Source: an uncultured Porphyromonas sp. (GTDB lineage: Bacteria > Bacteroidota > Bacteroidia > Bacteroidales > Porphyromonadaceae). From it: a stretch of DNA of 33,189 bases. Position numbers and translations under genes: made by a program. The stretch spans positions 1-33,189 of the forward strand of contig NZ_CALHVI010000022.1 in assembly GCF_938039215.1 (NCBI RefSeq), written 5' to 3'. The notes beneath the pieces are model-generated. The model was given only the letters and a program-made list of their open reading frames with translations, searched no databases and was not told the DNA's origin. This document shows positions 1-8,967 of this stretch, one piece after another (within the stretch, counting starts at the first letter, position 1; each line of letters starts with the position of its first letter).

Positions 1-24
1 TTGCCACCACGCTACGAGCTCACG

Positions 25-442
25 AAGTCCAACGACTTAGGTCCAGAAGAACCTGCACTTAGCGGAGCAACTTCTTCGACTTCCCAGACGAAGAACAAGG
101 ACTTCCGAGGCGAAAAACAAGGTCTTCCCAGGCGAAGAAATACGACTTCCGATCGCATCTCATAATACCCCCCTTCAAAAGTAATGTAACATTCGCCGAA
201 AAGTAATGTAACATTCGCCGAAAAGTAATATAACATTCCGTCAGAAGTAATATAACATTCCGTCAGAAGTAATATAACCTTCTCCGAGAACTGCAATTAC
301 TTCGCAGCGGAAGTCCTATTACTTCCCATGAGAACTACAATGACTTTCAACCGAAACTAATCGGACTTCCACTTGGAAACAGCTTCACTTTCCTCCGAAT
401 GTTCTATCACCTTCCCCCGAAAGTCCTACCACCTCCACCCAA
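25..442. repeat. 22-bp tandem dyad-repeat array (about 19 units)
   Basis: The stretch divides cleanly into 22-bp units with the pattern AAGT-N6-ACTTCC, which can be read as alternating 5-nt half-sites GAAGT and ACTTC, each separated by 6 nt. Units start at 25, 47, 69, 91, 113, 135, 157 (degenerate), 179, 201, 223, 245, 267, 289, 311, 333, 355, 377, 399 and 421. Units 179 and 201 are identical, as are 223 and 245, which points to recent duplication. The half-sites are conserved while the 6-nt spacers vary. Phase weakens before position 25, so the array may end there or continue left of the window. It lies directly downstream of the porin terminator. It is not CRISPR, because the spacers are only 6 nt. 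Function unknown. Confidence 0.85.
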
Positions 443-448
443 AAGAAA

Positions 449-486
449 GCGGGGCGGAGCGACCAGCATCAGTCTCTCCGCCCCGC
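449..486 (-). terminator. Rho-independent terminator of the porin gene
   Basis: A perfect 11-bp GC-rich inverted repeat (GCGGGGCGGAG at 449-459 and its complement at 476-486) encloses a 16-nt loop. Read on the minus strand, it is followed by TTTCTTTTGG. It sits 29 bp past the porin stop codon. Confidence 0.85.
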
Positions 487-514
487 AATGAAGGCTGGTG
501 TCGATCAGCGACTC

Positions 515-1690
515 TTAGAAAATGTACTGAACACGCAGCTGAAGAGCATCGACCTTCTTCGTTTCGGCCTCGCTCCACTGCTTCACATCCATGTGGTGGT
601 AATTGAGGCGCACGGTGACGTACTTATTGAAGAAGTACGAAAGCCCAGCACTGTAGTCCGTCATCTTACCTGCGCCCGCCATGCCTGCGATATTGGAATT
701 GGCCAGCGCATGCGTATCGTTGAGGTCGAGGAAGCCGTAGCCGAGCATGAGTTCGAGGTTATTGGAGCCAGGAGAATCAACACCCGAAGTCACATAGTTG
801 TACTTGTAGTCGACGGGATTGACGATCACGCCACGTGCCGAGACGTAAAATCCCTTCGTGTCGTAAGCATTCCCGCCCAGACGGTTGACGTGCGACCAAT
901 AGTATTGGCTACTGAGCTGGAAGTTGCGATAAATACCTTGGAACTCGGCCGTGAACTTGTTTTCCCAGCGAGCATCCGTCAGATCCACCGCAATAGCATT
1001 GCGCTTGTCGACGGCCGTCAGGTACTTCGACGAATAAGCTACGTGCGAACCCTTCTTCAGATCCGATTCGGCCTTGACGTGCAGGCCGCTGAGCCCGACG
1101 TGGAAGCCTGCACCTTCGCCCATCACTGGACGCCAGACCAGACGACCCGCCACGGTGAAGCCCTGCGGACCGGACTTATCCGTGCTCGTCGTCAGAGCAG
1201 AATTGTCGGCGAAGATCCCGTACTGCCACCAGAGTTGGCGATTGAAGATCGTGTGCATCAACCCTATGCGTCGGTCGGGCTGATAGACATTCCCCTCGGC
1301 CTCTTCGAAATATTCCTTCTTCGCTGGATCGTAGGCCGACGACAAACCGAAGGGTACGATGTAGTGACCAGCACGAAGGAAGTTGTTTTTACTGAGATTG
1401 TACTGGAGGAAGACATCCTTGAGCAAGACCTTATTATTAGCAAAGACGACGTCGCCACGGAAGAACCAGCTCGGCCCGTAATTGGCCCTGAAGCCGATAC
1501 GCATATCACGGATGCCGGCACCACCGATCATCTCGCCGTCCTGCGTCTTGGCAGCGTCGTTCTGCGAATAGGTAGCTAGGTCGAAGAGTGCACGACCCGT
1601 GAGCTTGATATCCAGCTTTTCCTGAGCCTGGATGGCAGTCATCGCTCCGAGCGAAGTGACTACTAGGAGAAGACTATGTCTGATATTCAT
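515..1690 (-). CDS. OprO/OprP-type outer-membrane porin
   Basis: A 391-residue protein with an N-terminal signal peptide (residues 1-22, cleavage after AIQA before QEKLD) and many alternating amphipathic strands. It ends in a C-terminal Phe (RVQYIF), as beta-barrel proteins commonly do. The order of landmarks (an N-terminal strand LDIKLTGRALFDLA, then IRDMRIGFRANYG, DVFLQYNL, LRAGHYIVPFGL and a YQPDRRIGLM-like turn) resembles phosphate-selective porin O/P proteins of Bacteroidota. It probably forms a passive channel for anions or small solutes. Substrate specificity cannot be read from the sequence. The gene stands alone, with an approximately 300-nt leader upstream and a strong terminator downstream. 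The ATG at 1690 is chosen because the signal peptide starts there. Confidence 0.85.
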   Translation of the reverse strand: MNIRHSLLLVVTSLGAMTAIQAQEKLDIKLTGRALFDLATYSQNDAAKTQDGEMIGGAGIRDMRIGFRANYGPSWFFRGDVVFANNKVLLKDVFLQYNLSKNNFLRAGHYIVPFGLSSAYDPAKKEYFEEAEGNVYQPDRRIGLMHTIFNRQLWWQYGIFADNSALTTSTDKSGPQGFTVAGRLVWRPVMGEGAGFHVGLSGLHVKAESDLKKGSHVAYSSKYLTAVDKRNAIAVDLTDARWENKFTAEFQGIYRNFQLSSQYYWSHVNRLGGNAYDTKGFYVSARGVIVNPVDYKYNYVTSGVDSPGSNNLELMLGYGFLDLNDTHALANSNIAGMAGAGKMTDYSAGLSYFFNKYVTVRLNYHHMDVKQWSEAETKKVDALQLRVQYIF

Positions 1691-1999
1691 AATACATGTA
1701 CTTCTTGGGGGTTAGAGGATAGGTTGTTTGTTGAATTCTACTCTAAGGGTAGCCGTGACCGAAGTAATATCCGAGTCGTGCCAGTAGAAAGGCTTAACGT
1801 CTCTGCTCCTAAAGGCCAAGAGCGGGGAAATACCGCAAGTGGCAGTGGTAGCACCACGTAGTGTCTAATCTGTCTCATATGCTTATAGAAATGAATCCCC
1901 TTTAGGAGGACGTTACCTTATTCATCAGTTAGGGTCATCCGCCTGTACTAGCGCAATCGAAGTAAACCGGAAGATTCGATTCTTACAACTTGTCTACAG
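1691..1999 (-). other. Long, possibly structured 5' leader of the porin gene
   Basis: About 300 nt without a convincing gene lie between the candidate promoter at 2000-2033 and the porin start. On the minus strand there are several short hairpins. One is a perfect 7-bp stem AATCGAA/TTCGATT (plus arms 1955-1961 and 1975-1981). Another is a GTGGT-GCT-ACCAC hairpin near 1848-1860. There is also a TGAAT/ATTCA stem around 1890-1925. I do not recognise a known riboswitch. A small ORF on the plus strand here (1676-1861) has no protein-like features. Confidence 0.35.
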
Positions 2000-2033
2000 C
2001 AAATATAGCCAAATCTGCCCTCTACAGAACAAA
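2000..2033 (-). promoter_or_regulatory. Candidate Bacteroides-type promoter for the porin gene
   Basis: On the minus strand, TATATTTG (complement of 2000-2007) matches the -7 consensus TAnnTTTG. A TTTG (complement of 2030-2033) lies 22 bp upstream, slightly longer than the usual spacing. It would start an RNA about 300 nt upstream of the porin start codon. Confidence 0.5.
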
Positions 2034-2146
2034 TAGTTTGACAGCCTTAAAAATACCCGTATTCACTCACATCTTCATCAAAAGATTCGGGAGAGTAGTC
2101 AAGCCACTTCCTTCATAAATATGGGCAGGAGACAGATACAAAAGAA
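2034..2146. other. Rest of the porin/T9SS intergenic gap
   Basis: Between the porin promoter and the terminator of the upstream giant gene I see only AT-rich sequence, including the T-tail of that terminator, and no gene or repeat. Confidence 0.5.
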
Positions 2147-2179
2147 GCGAGGCTACACCCACTGGGGGTATAGCCTCGC
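2147..2179 (-). terminator. Rho-independent terminator of the giant T9SS cargo gene
   Basis: Inverted arms at 2147-2160 and 2166-2179 pair over 14 bp with one mismatch around a 5-nt loop. On the minus strand the hairpin is followed by TTCTTTTGTATC. It begins 28 bp past the stop codon. Confidence 0.85.
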
Positions 2180-2207
2180 TCGCTATTTCAAGAGATGCTA
2201 CCTAGCG

Positions 2208-5200
2208 CTAACGCTTGATGAAGCGTACCACACCCTGAGCGGTGCGTGCTAGATAGACGCCTCCAGGTAAGCCTGCGACGGAGAGCGCTTGTCCTGCTCT
2301 GTAGCCTTCGACACGTAGGACTCGCTGGCCCGAGAGGTTGTAGATCTCCAGATCTCCACTGACAGAGACGTAGATCTCTGTAGTAGCGGGGGTAGGATAG
2401 ACCTTCAGTTCGCTCTGCTCCTTAGGATGTTCGCCGGGCTCCTTCGGATCTACCACGGGAGGCTTAGGAGTAACTGTCCCCGTGACTACGATGGGTAGAC
2501 GGAGATACTCGGATCGTCCTCCCTGACGGAGACGAAGCAGAATATCCTTAGCGCCGACGGTAAGACCAGTGAGGTGCAGGCGACCCTCCTTCAGTTCCGC
2601 CGTGACGATCTCACCGCCATCACGCACGAGGCTATACTCGGGGCTGGGAGTCGTTTGCTTCAAGAGGCCTGCATCGGTGAAGAGCTTGGCCACATCCTGC
2701 GTCTGCTGTCCCTTCACTGAGAGCGTGAGCGGTGCTGCCTCCGTAGCAAATACTTCGCCACCGAAGTTATCCAGACAGAAGTAAGCTGGGATCGTCGTCC
2801 CACCATTAGCTACCCGAGAGCCCTTCATCGAGAAGCGCACTCCCTCAGTCTCACCAAGAGCCGTCAAGTCAAACCACTGCCAGCTATCGATGACATAGTG
2901 CTCCCGAGCGTCATCAGCTCGGTAGTCGATGAGCGGGAACTCTAGGCTCTTCTTACCATCCTGAGAGCTGGCGATGAGCAGCAGATAGTCGCCCTTATGG
3001 AAGGGTGCATCGGGTTCATTCCCCATCTTTGTCCCCTCCTGCGTCACCTTCTTCACCCAAGCAGTATTCGTGACATACAGCCCCGAGAAGGTCACTCGCT
3101 CTGCATTCGTAGGCTTCACCTCGACAGGACGGCCATAAGCATAAGCCACACCGTAGGTCTTCGAGTCAGAGAAACCATGCCCGACTGCACTATTGAACTG
3201 GTCTGGGAAGAGCTGGGTGAAGTCGGTCTTCGTCTGATTGCTGTAAGCAAAGCCCGTCCAAGATCTCAGCTGCACATTAGCATTATTGGAGAAGGCATAG
3301 GTACCACTATAGAAGGTCGTAGAGACGAAGTCATCCAGATCATGCCCTTCTCGTCCATACCAAGCACTCTCGGGTGCTAAAGCTAGGTCTTCAAAGGTAG
3401 CTACCTGTGAGGGACCTCCCTCGACCTTGAGGAGGACCTCAATAGACTTCTTCTGGTCCCAAGCATCGGTGATGTGGAGTGCCAAGCGAGTCGTGCGCTC
3501 AGCCTTGAGCGTGTAAGCCTTCTGATCAGAGACCTGCTTACCCGAAGCATCATACCATAGATAGGTGTAGGGCCAGACACCACCCTCGGGCTCACGAACA
3601 AGTGTGACCTCCTCACCATACTTCACACCTCGAGACCAAGAGGGGACTACTAGGGGAAGAGGATCTGCCGTGAAGTCATCCATCGAGGCTTCTCCCTCGG
3701 GATCGATCTGCAGCGAGGTCAGTTCGCCTAGATCACGCAGGCTGACATAGCGCCATAGACCTTCTGTAGAAGGGATGGTCGTCATCAGATTGATCGTAGA
3801 GCCTCCGTAGGCAGTCACCTTCACGGGAGCCGTACTCTGGAGGTAGAAGCCCGAGAGTGTCACCGCATCAACGGTATTGGTCGGACTCACGATAGTACCA
3901 GCAGAGAGCTTGACCGCACGTCGGCTTTCCCGCTTGTAAGGGGAATTGGGCTCATAGACAGTTGCCCCAGAGAAGTGGTAGGTACCACTCGTGAAGTCCG
4001 TCGCTCCTACGGCAAGTCCCTCAAAGTCTGCAGGCGCTGAGGGGAGGCCATTCGTAGAGAAGTCATAGGTCAGGGCTTGGGTAGCATACGCTCCATTTAG
4101 TCCCTGAGCGAGGAGATAGAGGCGGTAAGCCGTCTGCTCCTGCAGAGGAGGAAGCATCAGGGACTCGGCACGCTGAGGATAGAGCGTGAGCTTGAGTTCA
4201 GAGGCCTTGAGATCGTCCAGCGAGGGAGCAGCCTCACTCTTCGGACGAACGAGGCAGTAGAAGACACCGAAGTCGGTAGCCTTCACCTCCAGTTCTACAC
4301 GCTCAGCTCGCAGTGCTCGAGGCTTAGGATAGCCTGCTACAAGGGTAGGCAGCCCGTGCTTAGACTCTTCGTAAGCACCTACTGAGACTTCGGTCTTGGG
4401 GCGTACTGCACCGAGGATATCCCGAGGCACATTAGGAAGGGCTGGAGCAAAGCGTAGGACGGAGAAGTCCTGTGGCAGTAGGGCTCGTGTTGGGTCGACA
4501 AAGTCAACCTTGGCGACTTGGCTGGATGCGTCTGAGACCTTATCTGTCCAAGCACCGAGATCCAGAGTCTCCCCTTCTAACTCCGCAAAGCTAGCACCTG
4601 CGGTATAGCTGAGGTTACTTGAGAAGGTGGGGTGCTCTAGGACAACCGATTTAGCAAAGGAGTAGATAAGCCCCTTAGTCGTATTCTGCCAGAGGTTGTT
4701 CTTGACCACAAGCCCTGTCAGAGCTCCCCCACCTCGTACTAAGGCGATGACTGGTGCTGTATTCTTACCCGCATAGTCTCCCGAGATGAGGACGGAGTTA
4801 TGCAGGAGATGCACATCGGTCATCTTAGACTCGGCGAAGTAGAAGCCATATACCTCACGGATCTGTGCAGGTGCAGTGAGGATGAGCTCATTGTTGATCA
4901 AGCTACTCGCCTTCTTCTCCTGCTGAGCATGATCTGTACTCTGGCGAAGATAGATCGCCTGCACCGAGGTCTTCGTACCCGTGAAGGCACCGATATGGAT
5001 ACGATTAGCTTGGGCAGTGATACCATCACCGAGCGTCAAGTCTAGCGCATGGTAGTCGTAGGAAGATTTACCCCCAGCTTGGATCTCATTGGAGCGAATG
5101 ACGACATCAGAGACACAGCGCACATAGATCCCCTTAGAGCCCTGATCGACGAAGGTATTCCCCTCGACTGTGAGCCCCTGCTGGATGGGGAGAGCCACAT

Positions 5201-8200
5201 TGGATAGCCCATCGGCATGGAGACCGATATAGCCCCCAGTGAGCTTAGAGTTACGCAGAGCCAGACGATCATTGTTGGGATAGGCTACATCACCACGACT
5301 AGTCTTGATGAGCGCCAGATCCCCCTCATTATACTGAGTTGTCTTAGGAGCTGTGAAGCTACAGCCGTCGATGGTGACATACTGGCTAGTATTGCGAATA
5401 AGGAGGAGAGCTGGGGCTTCGCTCTTGGTCGTGAGGAAGGCTAGCGCATGGAGCGTCACATGATCGGCTCCATCAAGCGTGAAGTAGCCTGGCTTATCAT
5501 CCCCATAGAGGATCTTCTTGTACTGCTTATTCTCCAGAGTGACATCACCAAGGCGACCCGTCGTTGGCTCGATGAGGAGCGTATTGGTCAGTGACAAACC
5601 TGGAATAACGGGTAAGACGATGGACTCGGTGTAGTGCCCTGGGCTGAGGCGCAGACGGACGGGACCGTCGACACCTTGTTTCTTCAGATCCTCGATAGCT
5701 TCAGAGATCGTCTTGTACTGAGCAGCTGCCCCCGTACCGATGATGAAGTCTCCATGAAGTCCTGCTTGGAGCTCATAGCTGGTCGTGGGAGGATCAGAGA
5801 GCGTCTTCTGCTCTCCAGAGACTGTGAGACTAGTAGGGCTCACGGTGATCTTAGCTCCAGCAGATGCTTCGGGAAGAATATCAGCTGTAAGGAAGAAGTA
5901 ATAGGTACCAGGTGCGCTGTAGCGGGCTGATCCTGCGAAGCCACTACCCGCTGCGGGATCAATGCTTGCATAATGATCCTTCGTGGAGAAGACCTCCGAA
6001 GTACCCGTCTTGTAGAGGCGAAGTACCCCAAGGGACTTCGATCCTGCACTCTGGAAGGGAGCGAAATCAAAGCGCTCTAGATCCACCGATCCTTGCTCCC
6101 CTGCGAGCGTGACAGCAAGCTTGAGTAGGGGCACATCCTTAGCCCCCTTCATCAGGCGAGCCTCGGGGAAGGGCTCGGCCTTGATCGTCTCGACATGTAC
6201 GGGGACAGGGCGCTCAGAGAGCACCTCGATCTCCCAACCTTGGTCAGAGAACTTACTGGAGAAGGTGACGGTCATGGAGCCATCGGCAGCAGTCGATACC
6301 AGTTCGTCAGCCACCGTCTTGTAGCCACTCAGCTTCTTCAGGAGCTTATCCTCCTCCACCTTCATCCCATGGTAGAAGGAGATCGCATCTAGACGGTGCA
6401 GACGTAGCGAGCGGATGCGACAACGGATGACCTCACCCGAGCGAGGGACGAAGTGCACTGTACCCGAGAAGCCCTTCGTGTACTTGCCATCGGCTCCCCC
6501 ATCATCATAGAAGGTGATCGGAGCGGAGACAGTGATCGTCTCTTCGCCCGACTTCATCGAATAGAAGCGGCGGGCTGTACGTGATCCATCGGGGTCAGGA
6601 GAGGCGACAGCGACCTGCTCCCCAGAGAGGGTGAGCGAAGGGAGGGCTAGGTCAAGGGCAGTCCCAGCCTCAGCCTCTTCGCTGAGGTCTGCAGTGAGAT
6701 AGTAGTAGCTCTTACCTTCCTTTAACTCCAAGGGCTCGGTGAGGGTCAGCTTCACCTCATCACTTGCGGGCGAAGTGATCTCCCCGAGGAACTTCCGCTC
6801 CTTATAAGCCTTAGGCGAAGGGAGGGAATAGAGAGCGACACGAGCAAAGGAGCGAGCGCCTCCCTTGAGTTGTAGTCCTAATGCCTCTAGCTTCTTTGGC
6901 TCTAGATAGCCCTTGGTCTCCAGCGTAAGGTCGAGGAACTCTAGATCCTTCGCCCCGACAGCGACCTCCTCTGTGGAGGCCTGCTCTACGAGGGTAGATA
7001 CGAGCTTCATAGGACTAGGCACAAGGCTACGCACCGTAGCTTCCCAGCCCTTCTTCTGCTTGCCCGACATCGTAGACTTAGGATTGAAGACTACGGTCAG
7101 TGCTCCATCGGCACTCGATGAGTGGATCAGCCCTGGAGTCTCATCGATAGTCTTCTCGTTGAGCTTCCAGAGGAGCTTACCAGAGCGTCCCTTACCCTCA
7201 TAGATCTCGAAGGTAGCCTTCGTCCCATAAGAGGAGTTTTGATAGAGTACTTCGAAGCTATGGAAATCAAGCTGGATGACCTCACCCGTCCGTCCAGGAG
7301 AGAAGATCGTGACCTGATCGACATCGCCTGGAGCATAGTGCCCATAGCTCATCGTCGGCGTGAAGGTCCAATCCGAATAGACTGGGATCTCCTGCTGTCC
7401 ATTACGACTGCGGTGGGTATTCTTGACTAGGTAGGGAGTCTCTTGGAGCGGTAGACTGAGGCTCTCCTTCTTACCAGAAAGCGTGACCGCCTTTAGAGCT
7501 AGGGAGAGCTTGTCCCCCGTCTTTGCTTCGGGTGAGACATCTCCCGTGATGAGGAAGGTATTCTCTCCAAATGAGAGGGTCTTAGCCTCTGCAAGCGGCA
7601 GCAGGAGTGTCGTCCCTGACACTTCTACTTCGCCGATCTTTGCTGAAGCCTCGGCACGAGTACCGGCATAGAGGGTGAGGTGCTTCAGAGCGCCAGCTGT
7701 CGAGGCCTCCGTGCTAAGCTCTAGGGACTGAAGGGAGAGGGGATCAGAGATCCCTTCCGTCTGGATGGTGAAGGCCATGAGTTCCTTACCCTTGCCACCA
7801 GCTGCGATGGGTTCCTTCTCCTTCGGGTACGTAGCCTTAGCAGATACGAAGTGCATCGGCTGAGGATCTACCGCCTTCACCCGAGCGACAAAGCCATCCT
7901 TGGGGACACCCGTAGTGCTCTTGAGCGAAACGGTGAGCGAGCCATCAGCCGCCCCCGAGAGGAGGGTCACTGGGACGGGATCTGTCAGAAGGCGCTTGAG
8001 GAGCTGGGCGGGGTCTTCGCTTCGCCCATTATATATGTTAAGCTGGTCATTTCTCTCAGGATTGGTCGAGAAGAGATCGAGCTTCTCGAAGGTGATCTGA
8101 ATGCGCTGACCTGCACGCTCAGGGATGAAGGTCACCGAGCCTTCAAACTGCTCCGAGATCTTCTTATCTGGCCCCCCATCATCGTAGAAAGCGATGGGGG

Positions 8201-8762
8201 TGCTACCGACCTGCACTTCACGAGGGCCTAAGACCATATAGACCGAGCCCTCGGGTTCCTTGGGCACGGGCTGGTCCGTAGCGAGCTTATCTACGCTCTT
8301 GACCTCAGCCTTCCAGCCATCGCCCGAGGGACTAGCCCCCACGAAGACGAAGGTCAAGACTCCATCGGGGGTCGTCGCATGGAAAGTCTTCGTCGTGAGA
8401 TCACTCCCTCGGAGGGCGAAGAGCTCTTTGACACGAGGCTTGGAGTAGGTCGTCTCCTGGGTGTCATCATCATACTCCTCGACGAGCTTCTGGCGACCCT
8501 CGTAGACATAGAGGACACCCGAACCTAAGTTGAGCTCAGAGAAAGTGACTTCGATAGTCTGCCCATAGCGTGGGGTGAAGACCACTGCCGTGGTCCCCGT
8601 CGTCGGAGCTTTGGCACTCGCTCCGCCTGCATCGTAGAAGGTCTCCGAGGTGCGGATGAGGACAGACTGCTGCTTGCCATCGGTGCGGGGCATGAGGATC
8701 TCTGCCGAGAGACTCAGCGCACAGATGAGAAGGCATAGAAGGGAAGATAAGAATCGTCTCAT
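2208..8762 (-). CDS. Giant multidomain T9SS-secreted surface protein
   Basis: A 2184-residue secreted protein with a signal peptide at residues 1-20. Four CUB-like domains lie at about 30-157, 178-300, 458-582 and 742-852; FYDAGG or FYDDGG opens three of them but is missing from the third. Three domains at about 303-446, 586-735 and 855-997 resemble the N-terminal module of BNR-repeat sialidases (YYYLTADLS-type strands). A right-handed beta-helix spans about 1005-1465 (short N-rich turns such as TVEGNTF and VIRSNEI). An FN3-like region (about 1475-1568), a short DUF4465-like domain (about 1578-1705), an Ig/PKD-like domain (about 1708-1782) and a full DUF4465 domain (about 1787-2003) follow. 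The end (about 2118-2184, VYPTPATTEIYV to VRFIKR) is a type A T9SS sorting tail, so the protein should cross the outer membrane and be anchored or released at the surface. No catalytic residues are obvious. Adhesion or glycan binding is my inference. Confidence 0.85.
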   Translation of the reverse strand: MRRFLSSLLCLLICALSLSAEILMPRTDGKQQSVLIRTSETFYDAGGASAKAPTTGTTAVVFTPRYGQTIEVTFSELNLGSGVLYVYEGRQKLVEEYDDDTQETTYSKPRVKELFALRGSDLTTKTFHATTPDGVLTFVFVGASPSGDGWKAEVKSVDKLATDQPVPKEPEGSVYMVLGPREVQVGSTPIAFYDDGGPDKKISEQFEGSVTFIPERAGQRIQITFEKLDLFSTNPERNDQLNIYNGRSEDPAQLLKRLLTDPVPVTLLSGAADGSLTVSLKSTTGVPKDGFVARVKAVDPQPMHFVSAKATYPKEKEPIAAGGKGKELMAFTIQTEGISDPLSLQSLELSTEASTAGALKHLTLYAGTRAEASAKIGEVEVSGTTLLLPLAEAKTLSFGENTFLITGDVSPEAKTGDKLSLALKAVTLSGKKESLSLPLQETPYLVKNTHRSRNGQQEIPVYSDWTFTPTMSYGHYAPGDVDQVTIFSPGRTGEVIQLDFHSFEVLYQNSSYGTKATFEIYEGKGRSGKLLWKLNEKTIDETPGLIHSSSADGALTVVFNPKSTMSGKQKKGWEATVRSLVPSPMKLVSTLVEQASTEEVAVGAKDLEFLDLTLETKGYLEPKKLEALGLQLKGGARSFARVALYSLPSPKAYKERKFLGEITSPASDEVKLTLTEPLELKEGKSYYYLTADLSEEAEAGTALDLALPSLTLSGEQVAVASPDPDGSRTARRFYSMKSGEETITVSAPITFYDDGGADGKYTKGFSGTVHFVPRSGEVIRCRIRSLRLHRLDAISFYHGMKVEEDKLLKKLSGYKTVADELVSTAADGSMTVTFSSKFSDQGWEIEVLSERPVPVHVETIKAEPFPEARLMKGAKDVPLLKLAVTLAGEQGSVDLERFDFAPFQSAGSKSLGVLRLYKTGTSEVFSTKDHYASIDPAAGSGFAGSARYSAPGTYYFFLTADILPEASAGAKITVSPTSLTVSGEQKTLSDPPTTSYELQAGLHGDFIIGTGAAAQYKTISEAIEDLKKQGVDGPVRLRLSPGHYTESIVLPVIPGLSLTNTLLIEPTTGRLGDVTLENKQYKKILYGDDKPGYFTLDGADHVTLHALAFLTTKSEAPALLLIRNTSQYVTIDGCSFTAPKTTQYNEGDLALIKTSRGDVAYPNNDRLALRNSKLTGGYIGLHADGLSNVALPIQQGLTVEGNTFVDQGSKGIYVRCVSDVVIRSNEIQAGGKSSYDYHALDLTLGDGITAQANRIHIGAFTGTKTSVQAIYLRQSTDHAQQEKKASSLINNELILTAPAQIREVYGFYFAESKMTDVHLLHNSVLISGDYAGKNTAPVIALVRGGGALTGLVVKNNLWQNTTKGLIYSFAKSVVLEHPTFSSNLSYTAGASFAELEGETLDLGAWTDKVSDASSQVAKVDFVDPTRALLPQDFSVLRFAPALPNVPRDILGAVRPKTEVSVGAYEESKHGLPTLVAGYPKPRALRAERVELEVKATDFGVFYCLVRPKSEAAPSLDDLKASELKLTLYPQRAESLMLPPLQEQTAYRLYLLAQGLNGAYATQALTYDFSTNGLPSAPADFEGLAVGATDFTSGTYHFSGATVYEPNSPYKRESRRAVKLSAGTIVSPTNTVDAVTLSGFYLQSTAPVKVTAYGGSTINLMTTIPSTEGLWRYVSLRDLGELTSLQIDPEGEASMDDFTADPLPLVVPSWSRGVKYGEEVTLVREPEGGVWPYTYLWYDASGKQVSDQKAYTLKAERTTRLALHITDAWDQKKSIEVLLKVEGGPSQVATFEDLALAPESAWYGREGHDLDDFVSTTFYSGTYAFSNNANVQLRSWTGFAYSNQTKTDFTQLFPDQFNSAVGHGFSDSKTYGVAYAYGRPVEVKPTNAERVTFSGLYVTNTAWVKKVTQEGTKMGNEPDAPFHKGDYLLLIASSQDGKKSLEFPLIDYRADDAREHYVIDSWQWFDLTALGETEGVRFSMKGSRVANGGTTIPAYFCLDNFGGEVFATEAAPLTLSVKGQQTQDVAKLFTDAGLLKQTTPSPEYSLVRDGGEIVTAELKEGRLHLTGLTVGAKDILLRLRQGGRSEYLRLPIVVTGTVTPKPPVVDPKEPGEHPKEQSELKVYPTPATTEIYVSVSGDLEIYNLSGQRVLRVEGYRAGQALSVAGLPGGVYLARTAQGVVRFIKR

Positions 8763-8846
8763 CGTCAGTTATGGTTATGTGATTGATCGGTATGGATCGA
8801 GATAGAGGCTGGTGTATCAGGTCTTGGCTCGGTGCGTTACACAGAG

Positions 8847-8877
8847 CAAACTTACAGAGATTTAGGGGAATAAACAA
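8847..8877 (-). promoter_or_regulatory. Bacteroides-type promoter of the giant T9SS cargo gene
   Basis: On the minus strand, TTG (complement of 8875-8877) is followed after 20 bp by TAAGTTTG (complement of 8847-8854), an excellent fit to TTG-N19/20-TAnnTTTG. Transcription would start near 8840, giving a leader of about 75 nt. It lies just past the tamL terminator. Confidence 0.75.
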
Positions 8878-8888
8878 GACTATAAATA

Positions 8889-8927
8889 GAGGGCGGGCAG
8901 GGAGGGAATTTCTCCCTGCCCGCCCTC
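8889..8927 (-). terminator. Strong hairpin terminator after tamL
   Basis: A perfect 16-bp GC-rich inverted repeat (8889-8904 and 8912-8927) encloses a 7-nt loop. The minus-strand tail is TATTTATAGTC, which is only moderately U-rich. It closes the gmd-fcl-tamB-tamL unit. Confidence 0.8.
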
Positions 8928-8967
8928 TTTTGGGACAGCGCCTCAGCTCCGTACTTCGCCCCTCCGA

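Noticed and set aside
12..296. Minus-strand ORF of 94 residues across the 22-bp array
   Set aside because: The 22-bp period shifts frame at each unit, and the peptide has no domain-like character. It is an accidental open frame in repeat DNA.
25..442. CRISPR array
   Set aside because: Spacers are only 6 nt, units are degenerate palindromes and no cas genes are nearby. The same applies to the 23- and 24-bp arrays.
488..1579. Plus-strand ORF of 363 residues
   Set aside because: It is antisense to the porin, whose signal peptide, barrel strands, terminal Phe and terminator are convincing.
1676..1861. Plus-strand ORF of 61 residues upstream of the porin
   Set aside because: It has no promoter or motif, and it overlaps the porin start and leader.
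1850..1990. Hammerhead-like CTGATGA core in the porin leader
   Set aside because: The required second core segment and the three stems could not be arranged around it.
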